Source of the DNA: JBKXSZ01 sp047017005
Lineage (GTDB): Bacteria > Bacillota > Clostridia > TANB77 > CAG-508
Assembly: GCA_047017005.1 (NCBI GenBank)
Contig: JBKXSZ010000018.1
Coordinates: forward strand, 1 to 30,417
Direction: 5' to 3'
Length of the DNA stretch: 30,417 nt
The notes under the pieces are model-generated. The model did no database searches. It was not told the DNA's origin and saw only the letters and a program-made list of their open reading frames with translations. Positions 8,686 through 16,770 of this stretch are shown here, piece by piece; the stretch's first letter is position 1; every line of letters begins with the position of its first letter. The position numbers and the translations under genes are program-made.

Positions 8686-10080
8686 TTACCTGGTTAATGT
8701 TCCATTTGGAGTATTTACAATCGTTAAAATATCTTCTTCCCTTCCATTTTCTATATTAATATAAACTAAAAAGTCGGTATCATCTACTTTTCCTTTAAAT
8801 TCCCAACATTCTATTTCTGTCTTAAATTCTGTTGGAATAAAAGCTAAACCTTCACTTTCAATTTTCAAATCTTTATTTAACTTCTTTTTTGCTTCTTCTT
8901 TACTGATTTTAGGAGTTGTTAGTTTTCTTTCGGTATGAGAATTTAAATAGCCACTTGTTTCGATTCCTAATATTTCTCCATTATCTAATGCTACTTTTAC
9001 TTTAATTAAGTCTGGATACATCGTAACATCGTTTTGCTGATACGCATAATTGATTGTCACAATTCCTTCTTGTTTTAAATAATAAGTTTCTTTCATATTA
9101 GAAAATCCTTTTTGCTCTAAAAATTCTTTTCCTAGTTCGTTTGCTCTATCTTGCGAAATGCTCTCGGCTTCTACTGTTCGATTATCGTTATAGTAAACAA
9201 CATGTCCTCCTTTTTTAGAAATAGAGATAGTCGCATTATTATCTTTATCTCTATCTTTTAATTGCACTTGAAAATCAAAAGTAGGGATATCTGCATTTTC
9301 TGAAAAACCGTTAGAATGAATTTGTTCTATTTTATCTTCCCCTATAAATTCTTTTACAATTTGCTGTGCTTTTCCTTCATCAATATCTTCTCCTGTTAAT
9401 CCTTTTTTCTCCGCAGATACAATATGCTCTGAAAAAGCTCCATCATATATTAACCCAGAATATTCATGAAAGTTTTGTTCTAATTGGTCAAAGCCTGTTT
9501 GGGATACATTACTTACTTGTTGTGCAAATGTATTACTTCCTTTATTATTTAATTCTCCCCATTTAATTCTACCACTATTAATATCACTTGCTAATTGGTT
9601 TAAGGTATTTTCTAACTCTACACTATAGCCATGTAATTCTTTTAAATTTTTTAAATCCTCTTGTGTCAATTCCTCTTTATATATGTTTTTTCGAGATAAT
9701 GTATAGCTATAGTCACTTACCTGATTTAAGAACTTCGCTGTATTTTCTAGTTCGTGACTTGAAATAGGTAGTCTAGATAAATAGCTTTGCGCTAAATTTG
9801 CTTCTCTCCATACATGTGTTAATGTTTCTGCACCATGTTCTGCACTACTCGATATTAACGATTTTGCTAGATAGTTTTCCACATTTTGTACATAATCCAC
9901 TAATTCATAAAAAGCCATGTTATAGTCATTTTCTGATATTTGTCTATATTCTGTTTGTTTTTTATAAACAAATACTCCTAATCCAACAATAACCACTAAT
10001 AATAATGCAATTACGCTAAACATATGTCTATCTTTTAAACGATTTTTCCAATCATATAATTTTTCTTTTATTTTTCCCAT
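8686..10080 (-). CDS. ypeB: germination protein YpeB
   Basis: A 464-aa protein with a short cytoplasmic start, one membrane anchor near residues 20-37 and a large external part. The first half is helical (N-terminal YpeB domain); the second half carries repeated PepSY-type domains. YpeB is required for the localisation and stability of the cortex-lytic enzyme SleB in dormant spores. The start ATG has AAGGAAGAG 8 bases upstream. It begins 18 bases after sleB, giving the conserved sleB-ypeB operon. Length is close to that of Bacillus YpeB. The call rests on overall pattern, membrane topology and the sleB neighbour. Confidence 0.93.
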   Translation of the reverse strand: MGKIKEKLYDWKNRLKDRHMFSVIALLLVVIVGLGVFVYKKQTEYRQISENDYNMAFYELVDYVQNVENYLAKSLISSSAEHGAETLTHVWREANLAQSYLSRLPISSHELENTAKFLNQVSDYSYTLSRKNIYKEELTQEDLKNLKELHGYSVELENTLNQLASDINSGRIKWGELNNKGSNTFAQQVSNVSQTGFDQLEQNFHEYSGLIYDGAFSEHIVSAEKKGLTGEDIDEGKAQQIVKEFIGEDKIEQIHSNGFSENADIPTFDFQVQLKDRDKDNNATISISKKGGHVVYYNDNRTVEAESISQDRANELGKEFLEQKGFSNMKETYYLKQEGIVTINYAYQQNDVTMYPDLIKVKVALDNGEILGIETSGYLNSHTERKLTTPKISKEEAKKKLNKDLKIESEGLAFIPTEFKTEIECWEFKGKVDDTDFLVYINIENGREEDILTIVNTPNGTLTR

Positions 10081-10098
10081 TTTTTCTCTTCCTTTCTT

Positions 10099-10587
10099 TT
10101 ACTTACAAAATCTATGTTTTCCAATAGTTTTAATTAATGGTCTTGACCAAATCCACTTGTTTGTTGCTGTATTTGGATTAAAATAGTAAATAGCTCCTCC
10201 AGTTGGGTCCCATCCATTCATTGCATCTCTTGCCGCTTTATACACCGTAGCATCTTCTTTTATTGGAACATTAATTTGTCCATCTGTTACTGCTGTAAAA
10301 GCTCCTGATTCATAGATAACGCCAGAAATCGTGTTGGGAAACTTAGAACTTTTAACACGATTTAAAATAACAGCTCCTACTGCAACTTGTCCTTCATATG
10401 GTTCTCCTCTCGCTTCTCCATTAATTGCTCTTGCCATTAACTGGATATCCGATTCAGAATTACTATTACTTGCTGCAATACTTAAATTAGAAACCAGATG
10501 AAAAATATCTGCTATTTCCAAGAAAAGAGCTAACATAATTGCTAAAATTAATGTCCACTTTATTAATTTTTTTATTTTCTCTTTCAC
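10099..10587 (-). CDS. sleB: spore cortex-lytic enzyme SleB, short form
   Basis: A 162-aa SleB-type hydrolase (hydrolase_2 / CwlJ-SleB fold), a lytic transglycosylase that degrades spore cortex during germination. A membrane or signal segment lies at about residues 10-26. The catalytic domain follows, with the predicted catalytic glutamate at 58 in NGEARGEPYEGQ and the later GAIYYFNP motif. The N-terminal peptidoglycan-binding repeats found in Bacillus SleB are absent, so targeting may rely more on YpeB. The start is GTG with AGGAGG 7 bases upstream. It is the first gene of sleB-ypeB and has a sigma-G-like promoter. Confidence 0.9.
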   Translation of the reverse strand: MKEKIKKLIKWTLILAIMLALFLEIADIFHLVSNLSIAASNSNSESDIQLMARAINGEARGEPYEGQVAVGAVILNRVKSSKFPNTISGVIYESGAFTAVTDGQINVPIKEDATVYKAARDAMNGWDPTGGAIYYFNPNTATNKWIWSRPLIKTIGKHRFCK

Positions 10588-10633
10588 TTTCTATCCTCCT
10601 ATTTTTTCTTTTTTTACTTTTATTTCTTTTCTA

Positions 10634-10663
10634 TATTTTGCTCTTTATTTTTTTAAAATATTC
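10634..10663 (-). promoter_or_regulatory. candidate sigma-G (forespore) promoter of sleB-ypeB
   Basis: GAATA (10659-10663), an 18-base spacer and CAAAATA (10634-10640) on the minus strand resemble the sigma-G pattern (G-H-A-T-R, 18, C-A-T-x-H-T-A) with single mismatches in each element. SleB is a known sigma-G target in Bacillus. This is a pattern match only. Confidence 0.4.
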
Positions 10664-10710
10664 CCAATCTTTAAAATTCCTTCTGATTCTTTTAATTTTT
10701 TATTAATTTT

Positions 10711-10739
10711 TTGAATTTCGATTCTATCTATGGTAAAAT
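10711..10739 (+). promoter_or_regulatory. sigma-A promoter of the glycosyltransferase gene
   Basis: TTGAAT (10711-10716), a 17-base spacer and TAAAAT (10734-10739). The predicted start is near 10746, giving a leader of about 30 bases with an AAAGGGG ribosome site. Confidence 0.65.
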
Positions 10740-10776
10740 TTAAAAGGAAATAAAAAATACAATAAAGGGGAAAATC

Positions 10777-11907
10777 ATGAAAAAAATTTTAATTTTTTAT
10801 GCGGCTTATGGTGGTGGGCATTTATCTGCAGCCAAATCTATTAAACAATGTATAGAAGGAAATTATACAGATTGCCATGTAGAAATGGTGGATTGTATTA
10901 AATATATTAATAAAGCATTAGATAAAATAACTACCGGTGCTTATCGTGAAATGGCAAAAAAAGCTCCTTGGGCTTGGGGAAGAGTATATTCACAATCACA
11001 AAAAGGACCCTTATCTAAGATAAGTTCTACTTCAAATAAATTAATGGCATTAAAATTAAACAAATTATTTCAGGAGAAAAAACCAGATCTAATCATATCC
11101 ACTCATCCTTTTGGTACACAAATGTCGAGCTATTTAAAAAAGAAAGGAAAGATTCACGCTAAAATTGCAACTGTCATGACAGACTATGCACCTCATGACC
11201 AATGGTTAATAGGACATGAATATTGTGACTATTTCTTTGTTGCACATTCTGGTATGATAGAAGATTTAAAAAAGAAGGGTGTAGCAGAAGAAAAAATATT
11301 CGCCACTGGAATTCCTTTATCTAATCGTTTTTTAATGAACTATAACAAAAAAGAAACTTTAAAAGCATTTGGATTACAAGAAGGGAAAAAAGTCGTTCTT
11401 TTCTTTGGAGGCGGAGAATTTGGTTTAGGAAAAACAAAAACACTTGCAATTTTAAAATCTTTTGTAGAAGATATTGATAACATTCAAATTGTTGCTATTT
11501 CTGGGAAAAACAAAAAAATGAAACATCATTTTGAAGAATTAGTAGCAGAAAATCATAAACAAGATAAAGTAAAAATCTTAGAATATACCGATAAAGTGCC
11601 AGAACTTATGAGTGTCTCAGATTTAGTTGTCACCAAACCAGGGGGACTTACAACAACGGAAAGTTTAGCCTCTGGTCTCCCTATTATTGTTATTAATCCT
11701 ATTCCTGGTCAGGAAGAAGAAAATGCAGAATTTTTAGAAAGTAAACAAGTGGCTATTTGGATTCGAAAGAATGATAATGCAAATGAAAAAATAATGGAAA
11801 TATTTAATAATCCTACTAAAATGCAGGAAATGAAAGTACATGCTAGGTTACTTGCTAAAAAGAATTCTACAAAAGATATTTGTGATATTTTATTAGAAAA
11901 GAAATAG
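10777..11907 (+). CDS. UgtP/MGDG-synthase-like glycosyltransferase
   Basis: A 376-aa GT-B glycosyltransferase of the monogalactosyl/monoglucosyl-diacylglycerol synthase group (family GT28-like). The N-terminal MGDG-synthase domain carries the GGGH motif at 12-15. The C-terminal nucleotide-sugar domain has the KPGGLTTTESLASGLP loop. Relatives transfer glucose or galactose from a UDP-sugar to diacylglycerol at the membrane, making glycolipids and lipoteichoic-acid anchors; no membrane segment is expected. The UDP-sugar could come from the mutase and uridylyltransferase-like pair at 18170-21141. The start has AAAGGGG upstream and its own promoter. A strong hairpin ends it. The precise sugar and processivity cannot be read from the sequence. 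Confidence 0.88.
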   Translation: MKKILIFYAAYGGGHLSAAKSIKQCIEGNYTDCHVEMVDCIKYINKALDKITTGAYREMAKKAPWAWGRVYSQSQKGPLSKISSTSNKLMALKLNKLFQEKKPDLIISTHPFGTQMSSYLKKKGKIHAKIATVMTDYAPHDQWLIGHEYCDYFFVAHSGMIEDLKKKGVAEEKIFATGIPLSNRFLMNYNKKETLKAFGLQEGKKVVLFFGGGEFGLGKTKTLAILKSFVEDIDNIQIVAISGKNKKMKHHFEELVAENHKQDKVKILEYTDKVPELMSVSDLVVTKPGGLTTTESLASGLPIIVINPIPGQEEENAEFLESKQVAIWIRKNDNANEKIMEIFNNPTKMQEMKVHARLLAKKNSTKDICDILLEKK

Positions 11908-11912
11908 TTTAG

Positions 11913-11949
11913 AAAAATACCTCATAAAATATGAATATGAGGTATTTTT
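11913..11949 (+). terminator. terminator hairpin overlapping the next gene's ribosome site
   Basis: A perfect 14-bp inverted repeat with a 9-base loop and a terminal T run lies 5 bases after the glycosyltransferase stop. Its 3' arm contains GAGGT, the ribosome site of the 71-aa gene, whose ATG directly follows the last T. Confidence 0.8.
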
Positions 11950-12165
11950 ATGTTTGATTTAAATAATTGTTCGAATAAAGAACTTGTGATTTTAGCTGGT
12001 ATACTTTCTATTTCTTTAGCTGAGAATTTGACTTCTGAAGAAACTGGAAGGTTAGCCGCTCTTTTAACAACTATTGGTGACAATCTTGCACTCCTTGCAA
12101 TTGATAAAGCCGTAATTGAAAATAATAATTTCAATGACAAGAAAAAAGATGATACCCTTTGTTGA
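11950..12165 (+). CDS. small conserved-looking clostridial protein, unknown function
   Basis: A 71-aa protein with two predicted helices separated by a short turn: CSNKELVILAGILSISLAE (residues 7-25), then a SEETGRLAALLTTIGDNLALLA-like segment to about 51. A polar lysine- and asparagine-rich tail follows. It resembles small Clostridia proteins of unknown role (possibly the DUF6774-type group, from memory only). The only ribosome site is GAGGT 6-7 bases before the ATG, buried in the upstream terminator stem. No separate promoter is obvious, so expression may depend on read-through or on an internal start. It converges with recR across a shared hairpin. Confidence 0.6.
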   Translation: MFDLNNCSNKELVILAGILSISLAENLTSEETGRLAALLTTIGDNLALLAIDKAVIENNNFNDKKKDDTLC

Positions 12166-12198
12166 TAATCTCAACTTTCCCTTAATATCATCTTTTTA
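12145..12198. terminator. two-level convergent hairpin between the 71-aa gene and recR
   Basis: AAAAAGATGAT near 12145 pairs with ATCATCTTTTT near 12188-12198. Between them a second small stem (GTTGA/TCAAC) forms. T or A runs flank both ends, so it could stop transcription from both sides. Confidence 0.55.
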
Positions 12199-12206
12199 TA
12201 TGCTAT

Positions 12207-12806
12207 TTAAATTTCTCTTCTTCCTTCCAAGGCCTTCGTTAGTGTTATTTCATCAGTATATTCTAGATCTCCTCCTACTGGAATTCCATGCGCAATTCTT
12301 GTTACTTTTATTCCTAATGGTTTAATGATTTTGGATAAATACATAGCAGTAGCTTCTCCCTCTACTCTAGGGTTTGTAGCTAATATAATTTCTTTTACGG
12401 TTCCGTCTTGTAATCTTGCTATTAGTTCTTTTATCTTAATATCATCTGGTCCTACTCCATTCATAGGAGAAATAGAACCATGTAGGACATGATAAACACC
12501 TTTAAATTCATGTGTTTTCTCCATTGCAATAATGTCTCTAACATCTTCTACTACACATATTGCACTTTGGTCTCTCTTCGGACTGCTACAAATTGGACAA
12601 GGGTCTGTATCGGATATATTAAAACATTTGGAACAAAATTTTAAGTTTTTCTTTGCGTTAACAATTGAGGAAATAAATTCATTTGTTTCTTCCTCTGTTG
12701 CATCTAAAATATAAAAAGCTAATCTTGCAGCTGTTTTATGTCCAATACTTGGAAGCTTTTCAAAACTTTCAATTAATTTTTCTATAGATGGTGAATAATA
12801 TGACAT
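12207..12806 (-). CDS. recR: recombination mediator RecR
   Basis: A 199-aa RecR that works with RecO (and RecF) to load RecA on gapped DNA. It has an N-terminal helix-hairpin-helix (residues 10-30, LPSIGHKTAARLA), a C4 zinc site (Cys58, 61, 70, 73) and a Toprim domain (CVVEDVRD, NPRVEGEATAMYL). The ATG at 12806 is preferred over a GTG three codons upstream because the AAAGGAC ribosome site is too close to the GTG. It is the last gene of dnaX-ybaB-recR, as in Bacillus. Length and motifs are normal. Confidence 0.97.
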   Translation of the reverse strand: MSYYSPSIEKLIESFEKLPSIGHKTAARLAFYILDATEEETNEFISSIVNAKKNLKFCSKCFNISDTDPCPICSSPKRDQSAICVVEDVRDIIAMEKTHEFKGVYHVLHGSISPMNGVGPDDIKIKELIARLQDGTVKEIILATNPRVEGEATAMYLSKIIKPLGIKVTRIAHGIPVGGDLEYTDEITLTKALEGRREI

Positions 12807-12830
12807 TTTTTGCACGTCCTTTTACTTTTT

Positions 12831-13175
12831 CTACATTATACCAGGAATATTATATTTTCCTAGTGAAGCCGCTTGTGCACTATCTACTTTTCTTAAAGCT
12901 TCATTTACACAAGTAATAATTAAATCTTGTAGCATTTCTACATCGTCTGGGTCTATTACATCTTTTTGTATTTTAATTTCTTTTATTTCTTTGTTTCCAT
13001 TTACTTTTACAGTAACAGCTCCTCCGCCTGCAGAAGCATCAAATTCTTTTCCTCCTAATTCTTCTTGTGTTTTTGCCATATCCTCTTGCATTTTCTTTGC
13101 TTCTTTCATAAGTTGGTTGATATTCATACCTCCGAAACCTCCACCTATTCCTGGAAATCCGCCTCTTTTTCCCAT
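12831..13175 (-). CDS. ybaB: YbaB/EbfC nucleoid-associated protein
   Basis: A 114-aa DNA-binding protein of the YbaB/EbfC family, a small dimeric protein found in most bacteria and usually located between dnaX and recR. It begins with a glycine-rich segment (GGFPGIGGGFGGMN), then a long helix (KEAKKMQEDMAKTQEELG) and the conserved beta-sheet with GGGAVTVKVNGNKEI. The ATG has GAGG 8 bases upstream. It starts 41 bases after dnaX and ends 24 bases before recR. Its precise role (DNA organisation or recombination aid) is not settled for the family. Confidence 0.95.
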   Translation of the reverse strand: MGKRGGFPGIGGGFGGMNINQLMKEAKKMQEDMAKTQEELGGKEFDASAGGGAVTVKVNGNKEIKEIKIQKDVIDPDDVEMLQDLIITCVNEALRKVDSAQAASLGKYNIPGIM

Positions 13176-13216
13176 CGTTTTTTCCTCGCTTTCTTTTTTT
13201 AATATTTTATTTATTT

Positions 13217-14833
13217 TTAATCAATAATATGAATTGGAATATCCAATCCTTTTGCTATTCCTTCAATACCTCCATTATTACTTTTCTCAGCTTGTATTGA
13301 ATTTTCTTTTGCATCTATATATTTAATTTGCATTTCTTTTCCACACGCCATGGAAATTTGTTTTTTTATTTCATTTTTATTTTCTAGTTTTTCTAATACT
13401 GTTTTTCCAAAAGGTGTTAAGCCATTTGGAAATTCAATTCCTACTGTCATGTCATTTATTTCTTTTGCTTGTGTATTTAACAAATTGGTGTATAGCATAA
13501 TCTTACCATCTTGTTTAAATCCATTTACTATTTCTGGCCAATAGCTTTGTGCTTTCAAATTTGAAGTATTTATCGTCTTAGTCTTATTTGTGTTTACTGT
13601 TGTTTCAACCGTTTTAGATGCTGGCATAGAATTAGAACAAACAGGTTCCTTTGATTTTCCTCCTATGGCAGGTGTTTCTTTTAAAGTAACACCTGTTTTT
13701 ATTATGTTTTCTAATTTTTCGATACGAGCCTGTAATTCTTCTACTCCTTGATTCTCATTGTGACTGCATAATTTTATCATTCCAGCTTGAAACATAATGA
13801 TTTTTTGCGAAGACCATTTTAAGTCATTTTCTAATTCTGATAAACTATATATTAATTTTAATAGCCTTTCTTTTGATACTTCTTTTGATAAAATAGCAAT
13901 TTTATCGATTTCATCTTTGCTATATATTTCTAATTTTCCACTTGTTTTATATACTAAAATATCTTTTATATATTTAATAATTTCCCAAAGTAAATTCGAA
14001 ATATCTTTTCCTTCTTCTAATACTTTTGTTATTATTTCTAGTGTATGTTCTACATTATAATTTAGGACACCATTTACAATTTCATGTACAAAAGTAAGTT
14101 TCGGAATTCCTACTAAGTCTTTTACTTTATCTTCATTAATCTTATTTTCTCCATCTTGTATACATCTTTCCAAAATAGATAAAGCATCTCGCATTGCTCC
14201 TTCTGATAATACAGCAATTACATTTAATGCTTCTTCTGTAATTTCTATATTGGATTCTTGACATACAATTTTTAATCTTTTGATAATATTTTCATTGGAT
14301 ATTCTTTTAAAGTCAAATCTTTGACATCTAGAAAGTATAGTTGCTGGTAATTTTTGTGGTTCTGTTGTTGCTAAAATAAATTTTACATGCTCTGGTGGTT
14401 CCTCTAATGTTTTTAGCAAAGCATTAAAAGCTCCCGTGGAAAGCATATGTACCTCATCTATAATATAGACACGATATTTACATACTGTTGGTAAAAAATT
14501 GACTTCCTCACGTATAGAACGAATGTCTTCTACACTGTTGTTGGAGGCTGCATCCATTTCTACTACATCTGTAATAGAACCGGATAAAATCCCTTTACAT
14601 ATTTCACATTCATTACATGGTTCTCCATCTTTTGGATGTAAGCAATTAATGGCTCTTGCCAATACTTTAGCAGCAGAAGTCTTTCCTGTACCTCTTCCTC
14701 CGTTAAATAGATAAGCATGTCCTACTCTATCTGCCATAATCTGATTTTTTAATGTTTGTGTTATATGTTCTTGTCCCACCATTTCCCCAAAAGTAGTTGG
14801 TCTAAATTTACGATATAAAGCAGTATATGCCAA
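13217..14833 (-). CDS. dnaX: DNA polymerase III subunit gamma/tau
   Basis: A 538-aa clamp-loader ATPase subunit. Walker A is GGRGTGKT at 45-52. The zinc-binding cysteines (64, 73, 76, 79), the Walker B region IIDEVHML and the sensor-1 ATTEPQK segment are present. After about residue 360 the sequence turns into a linker and a divergent tau-like C-terminal domain. I chose TTG at 14833 (giving MAYTALYRKFRP, the family's usual beginning) because AGGTGA lies 5 bases upstream; a GTG three codons earlier overlaps that site. It is first in dnaX-ybaB-recR and directly follows the SRP RNA, as in Bacillus. Confidence 0.96.
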   Translation of the reverse strand: MAYTALYRKFRPTTFGEMVGQEHITQTLKNQIMADRVGHAYLFNGGRGTGKTSAAKVLARAINCLHPKDGEPCNECEICKGILSGSITDVVEMDAASNNSVEDIRSIREEVNFLPTVCKYRVYIIDEVHMLSTGAFNALLKTLEEPPEHVKFILATTEPQKLPATILSRCQRFDFKRISNENIIKRLKIVCQESNIEITEEALNVIAVLSEGAMRDALSILERCIQDGENKINEDKVKDLVGIPKLTFVHEIVNGVLNYNVEHTLEIITKVLEEGKDISNLLWEIIKYIKDILVYKTSGKLEIYSKDEIDKIAILSKEVSKERLLKLIYSLSELENDLKWSSQKIIMFQAGMIKLCSHNENQGVEELQARIEKLENIIKTGVTLKETPAIGGKSKEPVCSNSMPASKTVETTVNTNKTKTINTSNLKAQSYWPEIVNGFKQDGKIMLYTNLLNTQAKEINDMTVGIEFPNGLTPFGKTVLEKLENKNEIKKQISMACGKEMQIKYIDAKENSIQAEKSNNGGIEGIAKGLDIPIHIID

Positions 14834-14861
14834 ACCGGTCACCTCTCCTTAAAATAAAAAA

Positions 14862-15007
14862 TGGTGTGAGATAGATTAGCCCCTCTACGGGAAATACATT
14901 TCACATAAATACACTACTTATTGCTGCTTCCTTCCGGACCTGACAAGGTTCATAGCTTTTTATCAAAATATATTCCCCGTACAAAGGCTAATTTCTAGCC
15001 TCATACC
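14862..15007 (-). ncRNA. ffs: signal recognition particle RNA
   Basis: The minus strand contains the invariant SRP S-domain loop around 14922-14953 (GTCAGGTCCGGAAGGAAGCAGCA pattern, split here as CAGGTCCGGAAGG and AAGCAGCAATA). The 5' GGTATGAG pairs with the 3' CTCACACC, and a long helix including TACGGGGAATA with TATTTCCCGTA continues inward. At about 146 nt it lacks a typical Alu domain of the long Bacillus form. The RNA binds Ffh to target membrane proteins. A T-rich run follows the 3' end. Its place between tadA and dnaX matches Bacillus. Ends are estimated from pairing and the promoter. Confidence 0.95.
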
Positions 15008-15012
15008 ATTAG

Positions 15013-15041
15013 ATTATATACTGTATTTGTTTTTTTATCAA
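15013..15041 (-). promoter_or_regulatory. sigma-A promoter of SRP RNA
   Basis: TTGATA (15036-15041), a 17-base spacer and TATAAT (15013-15018) on the minus strand. The predicted start falls on the G pair at 15006-15007, exactly where the RNA's closing helix begins. Confidence 0.85.
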
Positions 15042-15114
15042 TACTATGTATGCAGATTTTTTAATATTCCTTTTATTCCTTTTATTACTTTTATTTACTT
15101 TTTTGTTTTTCTTT

Positions 15115-15855
15115 TTAGATTCTCTTAAATACAATATCTGAAGAATCTGTCTTTTCTAGATAAGATCTACCTTCTTCTAGAATATTACCTGCTGGTATTT
15201 CAATACGAATTGTTGCTTTATATTGTACTTTTGATTTTGTTGCAATAATTATATCAAAAGCAAGAGTTCCTTTTAAATCTTCATATGGAATTTCTGCTTG
15301 TTTTAACATTTTTCCATCGTGTGCTATTTCATTTTCATTAGATAATAATTCTCCTACCTCTTGATTTGCATAGCGGAATAAAATCATCCCCCCTTGATTT
15401 GAAATTTCTAAGTTTTTAACGTTTGTTTCTGTATCTCCTACGTATTCTAATTTATTATCTTGTACATAATATTCTTCTTTATATTCATATAAATGGTCTT
15501 TATCTGCACTTGGTCGATATAATTGCATTTTTCCTATTTTAGGTGCTGTCTCTAGTTGGAAATTCTCTAATGTAATCTTATCAATAAGTTCTGTATCTTG
15601 ATAATCTTTATTCTTTTCTATGGTTAAATAAACATCATTGTTTTGTATTAAATCCATTGCCCATCTATATCCATCTTCTTTCTTTTCTCTTCCTTCTGCA
15701 TTACTTACTACTGTTATTTTCGTAAGTTCAAATGGCATATTTTGTTCTCCTTCCACTTGATATTTTACAATTAAAATACTAATAATAACGGGAATTAAAA
15801 TAATAACAGCTATTATAATAATACGATGTATTAGTTTTTTTCTTTCCTCTGCCAA
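15115..15855 (-). CDS. single-pass membrane protein of unknown function
   Basis: A 246-aa protein with a short positively charged start, one hydrophobic segment at about residues 11-30 and a long external part rich in charged residues and beta-forming stretches. No cysteines, lipobox or enzymatic motif are visible, and I do not recognise the family. The start is TTG (MAEERKK) with AAAGGAGG 8 bases upstream. It begins 14 bases after tadA and is probably co-transcribed with it. It precedes the SRP RNA, whose own promoter makes read-through unnecessary. An extracytoplasmic anchored domain is all that can be inferred. Confidence 0.7.
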   Translation of the reverse strand: MAEERKKLIHRIIIIAVIILIPVIISILIVKYQVEGEQNMPFELTKITVVSNAEGREKKEDGYRWAMDLIQNNDVYLTIEKNKDYQDTELIDKITLENFQLETAPKIGKMQLYRPSADKDHLYEYKEEYYVQDNKLEYVGDTETNVKNLEISNQGGMILFRYANQEVGELLSNENEIAHDGKMLKQAEIPYEDLKGTLAFDIIIATKSKVQYKATIRIEIPAGNILEEGRSYLEKTDSSDIVFKRI

Positions 15856-15869
15856 TTGTAATCCTCCTT

Positions 15870-16373
15870 TTATGCTTTTTCTTCTTGTATTTGTTTTTCT
15901 TTTTGTTTTTTCTTTTTTTCTCTTAGCTGCTTAAAAAAGTCTGTTAATATTTTTTCACATTCTATTTGTAAAATTCCAAATTGCACATTTGGTTTGTGAT
16001 TAAATGGATAATCGGTTAATAAATTTAAAACTGAACCACAAGCGCCCGTCTTTTCATCTTTTGTTCCTATATATACATTGCGAACTCTAGAATTAATAAT
16101 TGCCCCCGCACACATGGAACAAGGTTCTAATGTTACATACATATCACAATCCAATAGTCTCCAACTTTCTAATTTTTTGCTTGCTTTTCGTATCACTTCT
16201 ATTTCTGCATGTTTTGTGGTATCGTGCTTTGTTTCTTTTTCATTATGTGCTCTTGCAATTACTTTCCCATCCTTTACCAGAACAGCTCCTACAGGTACTT
16301 CTTCTTTTTCATATGCTTTTTTGGCTTCTTTTAAAGCCTCTTTCATAAACTTTTCTTGTTGTGTTTGTTTCAT
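15870..16373 (-). CDS. tadA: tRNA-specific adenosine deaminase
   Basis: A 167-aa zinc deaminase that converts A34 to inosine in tRNA-Arg(ACG), so that one tRNA reads CGU, CGC and CGA. The zinc and catalytic motifs HAE at 55-57 and PCSMC at 84-88 are intact. The C terminus is an unusually long lysine/glutamate/glutamine-rich tail (about 20 residues). The ATG at 16373 has AAAGGAAG 7 bases upstream and yields the usual N terminus; in-frame codons further upstream add an unsupported 25 residues. Its neighbours (SRP RNA, dnaX) match the Bacillus order. Its product cannot read CGG, which bears on the frameshift sites in this window. Confidence 0.96.
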   Translation of the reverse strand: MKQTQQEKFMKEALKEAKKAYEKEEVPVGAVLVKDGKVIARAHNEKETKHDTTKHAEIEVIRKASKKLESWRLLDCDMYVTLEPCSMCAGAIINSRVRNVYIGTKDEKTGACGSVLNLLTDYPFNHKPNVQFGILQIECEKILTDFFKQLREKKKKQKEKQIQEEKA

Positions 16374-16485
16374 TTTTCTTCCTTTTATCATTAAAATATT
16401 ACTTTTTGCAATTATTTTAAGTATATCTGATTTTTCTTCTTTTTTCAACTTTTATTTTAAAAGTTACCAATTTTTATACCAATAA

Positions 16486-16516
16486 AAAAATCACTTGACT
16501 CTATAAGAATCAAGTA
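16486..16516 (-). terminator. terminator of tRNA-Arg
   Basis: An ACTTGATTC/GAGTCAAGT stem (one G-T pair) with a 4-5 base loop lies about 10 bases after the CCA end on the minus strand and is followed by a run of seven Ts. Confidence 0.75.
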
Positions 16517-16526
16517 ATAACAGTCT

Positions 16527-16602
16527 TGGTACACCTAGGCCGATTCGAACGGCCGTCTACCGCTTAGGAGGCGGTTGCTCTATCCTACTGAGCTATAGAT
16601 GC
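16527..16602 (-). tRNA. tRNA-Arg, anticodon CCT
   Basis: A 76-nt cloverleaf on the minus strand. The acceptor GCATCTA pairs with TAGGTGT (two G-T pairs), the D arm is GCTC/GAGC, and the anticodon stem CCGC/GCGG encloses the loop CTCCTAA with anticodon CCT. The T arm is GGCCG/CGGCC with TTCGAAT, and CCA is encoded. It reads AGG. It does not read CGG, and no tRNA-Arg(CCG) is seen in the window. Confidence 0.95.
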
Positions 16603-16622
16603 ATATATATATATCCTTGTTT

Positions 16623-16651
16623 AGTATAGTATATTTTTTCTTGTTTTTCAA
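16623..16651 (-). promoter_or_regulatory. sigma-A promoter of tRNA-Arg
   Basis: TTGAAA (16646-16651), a 17-base spacer and TATACT (16623-16628) on the minus strand, about 20 bases upstream of the mature tRNA 5' end. Confidence 0.75.
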
Positions 16652-16701
16652 GGTTTACGTTTGCTTTATTACAAAAGTCTCTTCTTTTTCTTTCCTGATA
16701 C

Positions 16702-16730
16702 TTGCAAATTCATATTCTTCTCTCTATAAT
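16702..16730 (+). promoter_or_regulatory. sigma-A promoter of ttcA
   Basis: TTGCAA (16702-16707), a 17-base spacer and TATAAT (16725-16730). The start of transcription near 16737 rules out translation starts upstream of it and supports the ATG at 16771. Confidence 0.75.
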
Positions 16731-16770
16731 AAAAGAAATATATTTTATGATGAATGAAGAGGAGTATAAA

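Noticed and set aside
14834..14842. GTG start for dnaX three codons upstream
   Set aside because: It overlaps the ribosome site; TTG at 14833 gives the standard DnaX N terminus.
16021..16100. Damage to tadA that might explain odd arginine decoding
   Set aside because: The zinc and catalytic residues are all present, so TadA should be active.
16374..16448. 25-residue N-terminal extension of tadA
   Set aside because: No ribosome site upstream, and TadA proteins normally begin close to the chosen ATG.
16702..16770. Longer N terminus for ttcA
   Set aside because: The extra codons overlap a TTGCAA-17-TATAAT promoter, and a better ribosome site sits before ATG 16771.
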